This document shows, piece by piece, positions 33,906 through 45,601 of a stretch of 64,000 nucleotides of DNA. Source of the stretch: Metopolophium dirhodum. Lineage: Eukaryota; Arthropoda; Insecta; Hemiptera; Aphididae. The notes under the pieces are model-generated. The model was not told the DNA's origin, did no database searches, and saw only the letters and a program-made list of their open reading frames with translations. The position numbers and the translations under genes are program-made. Within the stretch, counting starts at the first letter, position 1. The number at the start of each line of letters is the position of its first letter. The stretch is taken from contig NC_083560.1 of assembly GCF_019925205.1 (NCBI RefSeq), positions 149,440,526 through 149,504,525 of the forward strand, given 5' to 3'.

Positions 33906-34160
33906 ATTTTATTTCTTTTAAAAATATTACCAGTTATTTATATAAAATATTATTATTATTATTATTGTAAATTTATAATATTTATTTTCCTCTCTTCGTA
34001 CTTATGTTTTAATTACCATTTATCAATTATGTTAGCATTATTATATATTTGTAAAAATCCTATTTCTATTAATTAATTAGTATATACTTATTTAATCTAT
34101 AAGAACTGTGCCCCCAGAACAAGCTTTGCTTAAAGGGGGTACTGCAATATATTAAGAGGA
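33906..34160 (+). other. 3'UTR of the old LINE
   Basis: AT-rich sequence following the LINE stop codon, ending with GCTTTGCTTAAAGGGGGTAC, a hairpin-like G-rich 3' end of the sort seen in CR1/jockey LINEs. The exact terminus is uncertain. Confidence 0.45.
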
Positions 34161-34175
34161 CGTATATATTAAGTG

Positions 34176-34486
34176 TTTTACGCGGGACAACTTTTCTCGC
34201 ACAATATTGGTTGTAGAACTACCAAATTTTCACAACACGTAAAGAAGAACTTTATCTGTGCAACAGCGTGTTCTTTTTTTTTAATAGCACTATCCAATCA
34301 TTTTTTATAAGTAAATTAAAAAAACAAAAAAACAAAATGTTTAGAAGCAAATAACTTTTATCATATTTATGGTATCTAAAATATAGGCACGTTGTTGCAT
34401 AGATAATTTTCTACACTATATGTTCAGACATTTTGGAGCCGCAACTACAAACACAGAGTGATAAAAGTTATCCCGCGCAAAACAGT
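34176..34486. repeat. MITE-like sequence, ~310 bp
   Basis: TTTTACGCGGGACAACTTTT at the left is mirrored by AAAAGTTATCCCGCGCAAAA at the right (complement TTTTGCGCGGGATAACTTTT, two mismatches). Internal sequence shares short blocks with 2800-3020. A small open frame at 34433-34687 begins inside its right end and is not considered a gene. Confidence 0.6.
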
Positions 34487-35395
34487 TTTACAACAAAAAA
34501 ACATTTCGCTCCATGTGTGTTGCGCTCATATATGCATGCGGCAGAACTCGGCAGAACAACGTTCGTATCCCCACTCCAGTTTTCGTCGGTGGTGTGCGAG
34601 TTTGGACGGCCAGCACATTCCTTACCAATGACCAAAATAGAACTACTAATGATATCTTCGAAAAACATTATTATTTATAGACAGTAGACACAATCTAATA
34701 CAATCTAATAATTCTACAAAAACATAGGCAGTGAGAGGGTCTGGCGTCTGGAATATTATAATAATTTATAATAATATACGAGAAATATTTCATATTATTA
34801 TTATTTATTATACTATCGACAACTGAGTAGGTAGGTACAGTCTATTACTGATACGTTTTCATTCCCATCGCAAAATGTCGCCCAAAAAGTTTCGTGCCCG
34901 AGTAGGTAACACATGTATTAAAAAAAGAATGAAGAACATTCGTAATATGCCGTAAGTATCAGTATTTGCCATTTATAATTGATTTATTTATTTATTTGTA
35001 TTTGTTAAATCTTGAATAAAAAATAATAAAATTGAAAATGTATCTTATTATTCTTATTTATTATTGTTGAATAATCTGTTGTTGATGCTGTACCTACTAA
35101 GAAAAACCAAAATAATTATTTAGATTTATTTACATCAATGAGTAAATAGTAAAATACTAAGTACAACTATTGATTATAAAATATAAAGGCCATTTAGGCC
35201 CATTTATTACTAATATGTAGGCATTTTACAAAATGTGTAATTTATACAATTTAAAAAAAAATAATTCACAGAAAATCGATTTCGACTTGTTTAGATTTTC
35301 AACAGTCAGAAAATACTGTTGAGTCTCAATATACTAATGATTCAAATGTTAGTACTACTGTGACAGATGATACTTTCTCAGAGTAAATATTAGAT

Positions 35396-36496
35396 TATTA
35401 GATTTATGCGTTGTGTAGTAAACCATGTTTACTCATATAGTTTGACGTTTCCTGGAATTAGGTATTTTTACATATTATTTTGTCCTTTGGCCTTTTTTGA
35501 TTAGGAAACGCGTATTCGGGGTCACGCCACGAATAAGAGGTCATGTGTATATAAGGGTATTAAATTAGTACATAGATTTAGAATTACTTTTTACTAGCTT
35601 ACTGCACGTAGTTCTCAGGTACCGAGCGTAAACTCTGCCTACAAATTTTAAGTGCAAATGTATTTTACTTTGTGACTATTTTATTTTACATTATTTTATT
35701 AAACTTACTGTTTAACGTATAATACAATCTTGAATTTATTTACTATTTCCAAACATACCTTTGTGGCTCTACCAATTTATCAACAACAGGACATCGAAGC
35801 ACGTCATTAAATAATTAAAGTGTACAAGTGTAGCATGAGAGTACTACAGTTGGAATATTATTTAAAGATCATGCAAATGATTCTAAACACAATGTTGACT
35901 ATTCGTTTATATTTTGTAATGAAACGCAATTGGTTGGTAATAAATTGTTTTTTTTATTGAAATATCATGTTTTGAACCAATGTGCTCATTATTTTAGTTT
36001 TGTACAATTAAAATGTTTTGTATAACAATATTTTATAAATTATTTTAGTTATACTCGCCAGAGTGTACAATAAAAATATTTAATGGGGTTACATAAAGGG
36101 GTGGGAATGTGAACATATAACTCACAGTTTTGTTCGATAGTTGTTGAAGTATTGGCTCTGCTCTCTATGGCGGCGTACTTTCAACAACAACGGCGCGTAC
36201 AGTGACACGGTAACACTTTATAGTGACTTACCGGCGTGGACGGACAGCGACTGGCTCTACTCTATTGGCGGCGGGCTGTTGAATCCTGGTCCTGGATGGT
36301 GAATGAATCTTGAGCTTCCCTGTGGTAGGTGGTTGTATGTCCTCGACTGATGGATTGACTACTGCTACAATTCACTTATTCGCGACGCACGGTCGTTCGG
36401 AGCGGAAAGGGAAAGCCGGGACAGACTATTGAGCATCCGTGTATACTGTATAACAATGTTTTACTATCGTCCGGCTTACTCAGTCTGGGGGCAATG
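35396..36496. other. No gene; possible regulatory/LTR-like sequence
   Basis: This contains TATATAAG at 35548. A GC-richer segment (36120-36490) holds a ~100-bp imperfect duplication (GGCTCTGCTCTCTATGGCGG and GGCTCTACTCTATTGGCGGC). The block TCCGTGTATA..TTTTACTATCGTCCGG at 36443 recurs at 40669 on the other side of the hAT. It could be a solo LTR, but I could not define its ends. Confidence 0.35.
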
Positions 36497-36504
36497 CTGT
36501 GATA

Positions 36505-39500
36505 TAGTGATGTGAAAAAAAAATCGATTTTTCAAAGAATCGATTTTTTCAAATTGAAAAATCGATTTTTTGGACCGATTCTTGGATGGACCGATTCAAT
36601 TCGATTCGATTCGATTTGATAAGAATCGGAAATTTTTTTTTCCCGTTTATCGTTACTGGTGACTGCTGATTAGGTTAGGTTACATTCCTATATAATTTTG
36701 CCAGCCGCCGTGCATATTTGGCCCGAGAAGTAGGCTCCCCTGCATAAGAGAAGTTGGCCCCCCTGCATAATTATCCAACTTCCAGCTACTTGTATCTTAC
36801 TATCTTGTCTAATGTCTAATCTCTAATCAGTCTAATGTCTATGTCAATTTCCATTCCATTTTCCATTCCATTTTTCGTTCTCGTAAGTCGAAGTTTAGTG
36901 TATCTCGTAGAGTCGAAATTCGGTCTGTCGAATTCACTTTTTACCCACGTTAATCTGTTCGAGTTCGATCCGTATTGTGTACTTTATAGTTAATGTTTTA
37001 TATTACTATAATTTTAATTTTTAATTGCGTTCCGCATTCACGTTGTACGCAACCTGTACGTTGCTAAACAGTTGTTTATTTTAATAATTTTTTATAAAAT
37101 AAAATCTGTTGACCACGTGAACACGTGATATGTCGTCAAAACACTCAAAACAATCAACTCCAAGAAGCTCCATTTGGGGCTACTTCACAAAAACTTCAGA
37201 TCCCGAGGTCGTGACTTGTAAAATCTGTTATGCTCCCGTGAGACCATGTGGCAACACCACCAACATTCGCAACCACATAAAGCGTAACCACGGTTCAATG
37301 AAGATTGCCGAGGATGCAGCAGCTGCTGCCCCAAAGAACAAGGTTCCACGAAAGTCTTTTGCTTCAACTAGTTCAACTAGTTCAACAAAAAACTGTGATG
37401 AGTGTGATGATGATGTTGACGACCCAGCAGCATATTTAGGCGATTTAGCTCAAACCATTGTAAATAAGGTAAAATAATAAAATGCATAATTACTAATAAT
37501 GTGCTTAAAGTTTAAACCAATTTTTTTTTAATATAGGCTCAAGTATCGCAAAGTAAATTAAAATTTGATGCTGTTGAACCTTCAACCAGTTCATCATCAT
37601 CTGGCATCGTTGATAACGATTCATGGTCATTCCGTAGTAAATCCGTTACATCATCAATTGGATGTGGATCATCCAGTAGTCAGTCGGTGTGCTTAAAGCA
37701 ACGTACGATGTTTGAGTCGTTTGCAGACATCAAATCATATGACAGTAAGAGTTAATTTTTTAATTCATAACTATAAAAGTATAACAAATGGTCTAAATTG
37801 TTTTAGAAGGAGGATCTAAGACACGTTCAATAACCAACGCGCTGGTCTTCATGCTGGCAAAGGACAACATGCCGTTAAATACAACCGAGAAAGAAGGATT
37901 TATTCATTTCATGAAAAAAGCGGCACCCATGTACAAAATTCCCTCTAGGACGACAATAACAAATTTAATTAAAACGAAATATGAAGTATTATCAGGGTTA
38001 GTGAAAACTAAACTTAGTCAAATTGAATTTTTAACTATTACCACAGATATATGGACAGATACTGTTAATACTAAAAGTTATTTGGGTATGACTGTTCATT
38101 TTTTAAATATTTCTAATGTTGCGCTAGATAGTGTGACGATAGGTGTAATGGAGCTTTCCGCCAGCCACACTGCAAATAATATATCCATGTGGTTTGAGCA
38201 ACTTATTGAGGAGTGGGGTATCAAAAAAAAACAGGTTGTAACTGTTGTCACAGATAATGGGTCCAATATTTTATCTGCAGTTAAAAAAACCTTTTCACAA
38301 GAAAAGCATTTGCCGTGTTTTGCCCACACGTTAAACTTAGTGTCTGAGCGGGCATTGGAAAATCTCTCTGATGTACAAGTTCTTATAAATAAAATAAAAT
38401 CTGTTGTGACTTATTTCAAACATTCGGTAGCTGCTAGTGATGAACTTAAAAAATTATGTAATTATAAGCTGAAGCAGTCTGTCCCCACTCGTTGGAACTC
38501 TATCTATTACATGATAGAAAGATTTATCTTATGTTCTAATTATATAGCTTCTGTATTGATTAACATGCGTGGGGGTCCTACAATAGTAACAGCTGATGAA
38601 ATTGATTTGGCAAGAGAAATGTTATCAGTGTTGAGGCCAATGGAAGTGGCAACAAAAGAGTTGTGTGGCCAGAAATATGTGACTGGTAGCAAAGTAATAC
38701 CATTAATTAATTGTCTCATTAAAAAAACTGAGAGTATAAATTTATCGAATCCAATTGCTTTAACACTAAAGCAGGCCATGTTAGACAATTTATATAAACG
38801 TTTTGGTAGGATGGAGGAAATAAGTTTGTTAAGTGTTGCCACTATCCTTGATCCCAGATTTAAAACAATTCATTTAAACAATCCTAACTCTAGTGCAAGG
38901 GCTATTAGGTTGATTAAAAATAAAATTACTGAGATCAAAAATAGTTCTGATGATACTAACTCCTCCTCATGCCATGGCTCTAGTGATGATGATGGTGATC
39001 GGCATGATAGTTTGTGGTCAGTTCACACAGAGCTGGTTACAAAAAAAGCTGCAGCAAAAACTTCTGAACAGTCTGAAGAGCGTATTCCCACAGACCTTAA
39101 GCATTATTTGAGCCAACCCACGATAAACTTAGGTGAAGATATCCTCAAATATTGGGACCAAAATGGTAGTATGTACCCTTACCTAAAAAAAATTGTACTC
39201 CCCTATTTATCTGTTGTTGCAACTTCCGTCCCTTCAGAACGTTTATTTTCGAAGGCTGGCAACATAATGACTGAAAAAAGAAATAGATTGAAAGGAGAGA
39301 AATTACAACAACTATTATTTCTGAGCTCCCTTGATTTTAATGACTGGCACTTAGAATAATTAAAAACTTATTTTTATTGTATATATTGTATATTCAATGT
39401 AGGCTGTACGGTTTTGTATATTATTTGTAAATATGTATATAAGTATATTGTTATTTTCTGTGTCACCTACAGTTTGTATATTATTTGTAAATATGTATAT

Positions 39501-40648
39501 AAGTATATTTTTATTATTTGTAAATATGTAATCATCTGTATATTTATCTTGTATATTACCTGTAAAAATGTACAAAACATTTAATGAATCAATAGTGAGC
39601 CAATGGTCCTTTACACAAGATTTAGTGAACCATTAAATTTTATAAATTGTTTATGCAACCCAGAATTAATCTTGTAAAAGTTTATGTGAAAGTCCCAATG
39701 ATATAATTAATAAAACCGTTTATGTTACATTATTTACCAATCATTGTTGTGTTATTTTATTTTATTAAATACATAAATCCTAACTCAGTCAACTCAAACT
39801 TAAATTTCAACATTATATACATATACTTGTATTGTATTAGATTCTTACTTAATTTTTTTTATTTATATTAACAAAAAAATATAATAGTATACAATATGTG
39901 TGAAATATTACTAGAAGTTACTCTACACTGCGGAAAAACCTTGTGCTGAACATAGTGGATGAATAATAAGAATAATAAAAAGTAATGACGGTAAGAAAAA
40001 ACCAACCTGAGTAAAAATAGTTGAATATAATAAGAAATTTGTTAATGATAAAATGTATGGTAAAAAAAAACACATTTAAGTACTTTATGTAATGAAAGAT
40101 TATTGTAGAATCAATTTTTTAATTTTAATTTAAAACTTATAATTATAAGCATCTAGTATTTCCTCTGGAATTGTATTTAATCCAGTCTGTTATTAATGTA
40201 ATATTTTATTTTATTTAAAAAAAATTCATATTTTATCTATATTTGTTTATAAAAAATTATTGCGGATCATCCTCCCCCCTGTGACCAGCTATTACCATAT
40301 GAACACTGTCACTGTCCATTGAAGTGGTGAGTTCCATTGGTTGTAAGTACTAAGTTGTAACAGCAACACTTGTAGCTCAAGCTTCAAGAGGGACTAAGGT
40401 AGAGAGTACTCGCATATCAATAATGAGTACGAAAACCTTTATATATAAATCAATATGAACCCGGGCATTACAAGGGAGAGGCAGAAAATGTCAAAAAGCA
40501 CTATCTAGTTGTTTAAAAATCGTTATTTTAAGAATCGATTTTCCAAAAAATCGATTTTTTGAGCAACGATTTTTTTTTAATCGATTTTTTCCATTCCGAT
40601 TTTAATCGATTCGAAAATCGATTCACCGACATGAATCGCACATCACTA
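36505..40648 (+). mobile_element. hAT-3, structurally intact, 8-bp TSD
   Basis: Inverted termini TAGTGATGTG (36505) and CACATCACTA (ending 40648) are flanked by perfect 8-bp copies CTGTGATA at 36497-36504 and 40649-40656. Subterminal zones are packed with the palindromic motif AATCGATTTTT on both sides (36524-36630 and 40520-40625), probably transposase-binding repeats. The interior carries a three-exon BED-finger transposase with no visible defect. The 1.2 kb after the stop (39360-40520) is non-coding, with a short repeat of TGTATATTATTTGTAAATAT near 39415-39550. Confidence 0.95.
37130..39359 (+). CDS. hAT transposase, ZBED1-like, apparently intact
   Basis: Three exons: 37130-37468, 37537-37744 and 37807-39359, with GT..AG introns of 68 and 62 bases; all joins keep frame. 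The first exon has a BED finger (SIWGYFTKTSDPEVVTCKIC, then IRNHIKRNH). Exon 2 is Ser-rich. Exon 3 holds the catalytic core: TITTDIWTDTVNTKSYLGMT (first Asp), VVTDNGSNILSAVKKTF (second Asp), CFAHTLNLV, VPTRWNSIYYMIERF, and the dimerisation region with SVPSERLFSKAGNIMTEKRN (conserved Glu) and LLFLSSLDFNDW. The length, about 700 residues, is normal for an Ac/ZBED1-type transposase. With perfect TSDs and no frame break this may be an autonomous, recently active copy. Confidence 0.93.
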
Positions 40649-40656
40649 CTGTGATA

Positions 40657-41269
40657 TGTTTGGTAATTGGCGTCCGTGTATAACGATGTTTTACTATCGT
40701 CCGGTTTACCAATATACCGCACTCTGCGGGTAAAATTGTTGATTTTGCCGTGTTTCTGGCTGCTACTTATCATACTCATGGCTTTCACGGGATGCATAAA
40801 ACATACAATAGGTTTTTGAAGATTACCATGTTTTCTTTTTGACTTAAAACCCATTGAAATCTATTATCGATAGTTCGGAACAGGCGGATTTCAATGATGT
40901 CTTTAAAAGGGTTTTAAGTTTAGGGGTTCGGTACGAACATGAGTTTACTAACTCGGGCGGCGTGCCGTCGCAAAGAAAGTTTGCTTCTTCACGCGCTCTA
41001 GGGTGCGCCGTAACGGATGTTGCTGCGTTCAGCGGACGTGATGTGTTATTGATGCGCAAGAGCGCGTCGCGGTACTCAGTTCGCGAGAATAAACGGTTAG
41101 TGACGAGAGTGTGCCACGTGAGCGGGGCGTCCGGTTTTGTCTCTTTACAATTTTTAAAAACATTTTATAATTCAGTCACTAGACGTACAAAAAAATACAA
41201 AATAATTTAATTGATTATGATGTGAGTACTGAATATGTCCCTATATTTAAATATTATTTTGGCCATCAA
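40657..41269. other. No recognised gene; GC-richer spacer
   Basis: This continues the sequence interrupted by hAT-3. An open frame at 40854-41210 (118 codons, plus) and overlapping minus frames show no domain I recognise. The higher GC content (CGTCGCAAAG, GCGCGTCGCGG) contrasts with the neighbours. It is possibly remnant host sequence or part of an LTR. Confidence 0.35.
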
Positions 41270-42363
41270 TATCTACATCAACACCTGTAAATGAAATGTC
41301 ATACGCCGATATTATAGACCATAGATTAGAAACAACTGAATCTTCTAATGGCACCGTTGATTATGAGTACATTATTTTTAAATAAATTTAAAAAAATATG
41401 TTGTGTTAATATTAAATTTATACAATATATAGATCTCTAGAAGGTCGTAGGATTGTCGACATACGACATTTATTTGAACAAATTCAAAATAGCCGACACG
41501 AAAAATTTGACTGCTCTTTTTTAGATATGGAATTTTTAAAAAAATATCGCAGAGGTTACAGTTTAACATTTAAATTTGAGTGTAAAATGTGTGGTACAAC
41601 TTCATTTATCACATCTGAAAATGAAAGTATGATAAATGCAACTAACTATTTGTCAATAAACACAGCATTAGTAAATTGCAGTTTAGCTGTTGGTAAGTGT
41701 TTGTTAAGTGTAAGAGAGATATAGTTTAATATGTAAACGAGCGATATTTTTAATAATAATTTTAGGAATTGGTCATACTCAATTGAGTGAACTATGCTCA
41801 TCTGTCGAACTTCCGAACTTGTCATCTACTACTTATTTGAAATATTTGTCTAACATCGGTAGTACTGTCCAAGATACAGCCATGGACGAAGTGATTAAAG
41901 CAGGAAACGAAGAACGTAGATTGGCTATAGAGAGTGGCAATATTGATGAACATGGTGTACCACTCTGTACTGTAATTGCCGACGGCCAATGGTCCAAACG
42001 CAGTTATAGGACAAAGTTTAACGCATTTTCCGGAGCCGTGAGAAACATATTAAAATATTGAATAAATAAATACATTATTTTTATTTACGAATAATTTTAA
42101 AATTGTACTATACAGGCCACCCTCAATGGATACAAGACAAATTCTATTCGTTGGCATTCGTAATAGGTATTGCTCAGTGTGTCAAAGAGCTATTACTAAG
42201 AAGGAAGATCCACCAGTCCACAAATGCTTTCTAAATTGGAAAAAGGCGTCTACAGCAATGGAAGTAGACACAATAGTAGAAGGGTTTTGTAACAGCATAA
42301 ATATGCATGGGTTGAAGTACAATAAAGTGATCGGTAAATATTTGTTGTAATTTATTTACATAC

Positions 42364-42918
42364 AGGGCCTGATTTACCAATTCGTGGGCCCTGTACAATT
42401 TACAACTTTGGGCCCCAAATTGTCCATCTCTATTTTCTTCAATGCTAAAATAAAAATGTACGCATAGTATATTTTTAAACTAATGCTGTTGCTATCTAAT
42501 TAGTATATGAGTAGTTGGAGCATAGAATAAAATTGTATTGTTAAAAAAATTCACAAATGACTAATAATTAATATACAATAATTACGATTGACGTAAATCG
42601 CAGGACTACGCAAGACATCGTCAATAGTATTATATTACGATTATTAGTAATATATTATTATATAATATTACGACGATAATAACGACAATGACTTTTTACA
42701 ATCTGTATAACCCAGCAAAATATCCAAGTAAAATTGTGTTTTCCCAAAATATTATGATATTGATATTTATAAATATTTTATTATTATTACGATATTTCGA
42801 CGAGTTTTACAATAATTAAAATTTTAAACGGTAATTTAAAAATATTATTGTGAAACTACAACTTGTGCAATTTTTTCACTCCGTTTAGAATTTAAAATAG
42901 TTTTTGATAATATTTCAG
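42364..42918. repeat. Probable hAT-type MITE remnant in an intron
   Basis: CAGGGCCTGATTTACCAATT followed by GTGGGCCCTGTAC and GGGCCCCAAATTG is a hAT MITE-style terminus like the one at 46000. It lies in the intron between two exons of the Mutator-like gene. I could not find the opposite terminus, so the right boundary is arbitrary. Confidence 0.4.
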
Positions 42919-45601
42919 GTGATGGTGACACTAGTGTTACCAAAAACTCAATGAAGTATTACCATATGGGAGTGATTTTAAAATACAAAAGATTGAGTGT
43001 AAAAATCATCTTATGCGAAATAACTACAAAATTTACCGCGCTTACTAAAAGGACTGAATATTCAATTATAATACAGAAGTTTATAACTCAAAACATTATG
43101 CGTTTTCGTTCTGATATAACCAAGGTTATTGAACATCATAAAAACACTAATGTACCACTTCGCGTAAAAATTAATGGTCAGTGTATTTTTTTATAATATA
43201 AATTGAATATTGGTTGTGAACTTTTTATTATTATAAAAATAGCATTGTTTTTAATGTGTATTATTTTATATTTAGAACTTAAAAATGATATTTCTAATAG
43301 TGTTTATCATAGACTAGGATATCACAATAAGTGTGCAGCATATTTTTGTTCTGGGCCAAAAGTTGGTAAAATTAATTTAGTACCAGAAGCAGAAAAAACA
43401 GGAATCATGGCTGATATTAAGAATATAGTTTATAGATTGATTATTAATGTGGACAGTTTAATTGAAAGTATAGATACTAATCCATGTGAGCAGTTTAATG
43501 CTATAATAAATAAACATATAGGAGCAAAACGCATTAATTTTATACAGGGGTCTAACTATAAAACTAGGGTAGAAGCAGCTGTAAGCAGCTGTTATAGCAT
43601 TTAACTCAAAAAATTATATACGAACAATACATAAGAAAATTGTTGCAACTAGTCCAGGTAGGAACTATATTATTTGATAATAACTGTACATAAATAAAAT
43701 AAATGTAATTTTGATACTATAATATCATATCATTATAGGAAAATTTTCTAAACTGCACATTAACAACATTGAACGCATTAGAAAAAATACAACAATGAGA
43801 AGAAGAAAACTATTTGCAGAAGGAATTAAACGATCAAAGTCCAAATTAATGTCTAACGGACCCGATGTGGATTATGGGTTGGCCCTACCATTAGACGATA
43901 TTATGAGCTCTGAAGAATTGCAAAAGAAAAAAATGTTGTTTTTAGAAAAATTAGAAACAATTGATAAAGAGGAATTAGAATATAATATATTATAATAATT
44001 ATTATATTGTAATAATTTATCAATTCCTTTTAGGCTTTAGGTATATCTACTAAACTAAACTATATTCAGTAGTTATCTACTAGTTATCACTAGTTTTACT
44101 ATTAAAAACTTGGCCATTTACCTGCATACCACATTTATATTTGTATATATAAATCTATAATAAGTATTTAATTTTATAAAAGTGTATGGTACACTAATGT
44201 AAGCATTCGGTATACTTAATATAGACATATAGTATCATTTAAATATTTTTGTATGGTTTTTTATCAATTTAAAAATGTTGAATACTATTTTAAATGTATA
44301 ATACCAAAAAAACCATCACTAATGAGTAGGTAATGGGTAATTAGTGATTGTAGTAGTTTGCTAGTATTATTTCAGTAGTATAAAATTATAAAAGTAAATT
44401 ATGACAACTACATACATAAAAATAAAACTTATTAAAAAAAAACAAAATTTATTAAAATACTGAAATATTAATTCAGACATTTGAAATATTTCATTTTTTT
44501 AAATTTCATGACATTTTCAAACACTACATACAATGCAATGGACCAATATTCAAAACATTTATTACGATAGTGAATTTTGGAACACTAAAATGGTTGAAAA
44601 ATTAAAAATATATGATAAATTCATAAATTTTGCAAAAGTTATTTATATTATTTAATATTTGTATGGGTTACAATTTTTTACAGGTTTTACTTGGATCAAC
44701 TATTTCCGGAAGCAAACATTCTAACTTTACGGAAAGAGAATACAAATTGAAGACATTAGAGAACCAGCTCATATAACAGAGTCAAAAAATTTGCAAAACC
44801 AAAAAATTGCAGCAAAACGACAAGTGGTTTAATGATGTTTTTATGTTTATGATATTTATTTTTACATTCAAAGTATAATAAAATATACTACTACATAATT
44901 TACTAGTCTAATTATTAATGCATACATTCATTCAACATAAGCATAGGCGTGCGCACGGGGGGTTCCGGGTGTGCCTGGGCACCCCCCGACAATGTAATTG
45001 GGGCCCTAAAATTTAAGACCTATAGTATATATATAGGTCCGTATTTTAACTAATTTTACTAGAATAAAAATGTTATTTTTTCTAAAATATGTGATAAAAA
45101 AAAATATATGTTTGGGCCGTTTGGGGATAAAAAAATAATACAACGTAAAATATTTTAAATTTTGCATGGTAAAACTTGTTACGATTACAACAGCTAGCTG
45201 CTAGATGTTATCGACTACAAAAGTAAAAATAATAAATAAATAATGCAATTATCTAAAAATAGATTTTAGATCCAACTATTTAATGAAATATTATATATAA
45301 CTTGGAACAGTTGGAACTAGTAATACCACTGAATAATTTGTGATTTAATTCCGTGATACCATTAGAGACCATTATACGGGTTATGGAGTTATTTTTACAT
45401 TTTGTAAAATCGAAAATAAACACAACAACTGATATCTACTATTTGTTATAATAATTATAACATTGAAATATTATGATTTGACTGTTAACTAAAATAAATA
45501 TTATTTACGAGTTATTCTACAGCGATCACTGTCCAGTGTTCACTGATTACTGAACCAACGTTGTAACTTGTAATATTATTTTATTTTTTTAAATTTAAAT
45601 C

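Larger units (their letters stand above)
18313..34160 (+). mobile_element. LINE-1 of this window (CR1/jockey-like), split into four pieces
   Basis: One non-LTR retrotransposon can be followed across three later insertions: ORF1 and most of ORF2 (18397-21823), a short ORF2 piece (28099-28246), the ORF2 C-terminus (30027-30322, then 33887-33905) and a 3'UTR (33906 to about 34160). The intruders are BEL/Pao (21824-28093), a jockey-like LINE (about 28247-30020) and a DNA transposon (30323-33882). It is the oldest layer here, with many frame breaks. The left boundary at 18313 abuts the hAT-2 terminus and the 3' boundary is approximate. Confidence 0.8.
34875..44832 (+). pseudogene. Mutator-like transposase-family gene, multi-exon, decayed
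   Basis: Probable exons: 34875-34951 (MSPKKFRARVGNTCIKKRMK, donor GTAAGT), 35270-35386, about 41280-41368, 41432-41692, 41765-42052, 42130-42333, 42919-43173, 43276-43604, 43740-43995 and 44684-44832. Signatures are GRRIVDIRHLFEQIQNSRHE, FECKMCGTTSFI, ADGQWSKRSYRTKFNAFSGA, GIRNRYCSVCQRAI, VHKCFLNWKKAS, VEGFCNSINMHGLKYNKVIG, FITQNIMRFRSDITKVIEHH and NPCEQFNAIINKHIGAKRIN. This is the family in insect genomes that Pfam calls a Mutator-like transposase domain (named from memory). Frame breaks occur in the 42919 and 44684 exons. Joining of the first two exons with the rest across 36.5-40.6 kb is inference. Confidence 0.6.

Noticed and set aside
34433..34687. 84-codon plus-strand ORF and an overlapping minus-strand ORF
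   Set aside because: It starts inside a MITE end, has no recognisable domain, and both strands are open, which suggests chance in a GC-richer patch.
35500..35900. Possible solo LTR (TATATAAG, then a poly(A)-like region and CTCTACCAATTT)
   Set aside because: I could not find TG..CA ends, a duplication, or a second copy, so it is not annotated as an LTR.
40854..41210. 118-codon plus-strand ORF
   Set aside because: No known domain, overlapping open frames on the other strand, and adjacent duplicated sequence. Kept only as an unassigned spacer.
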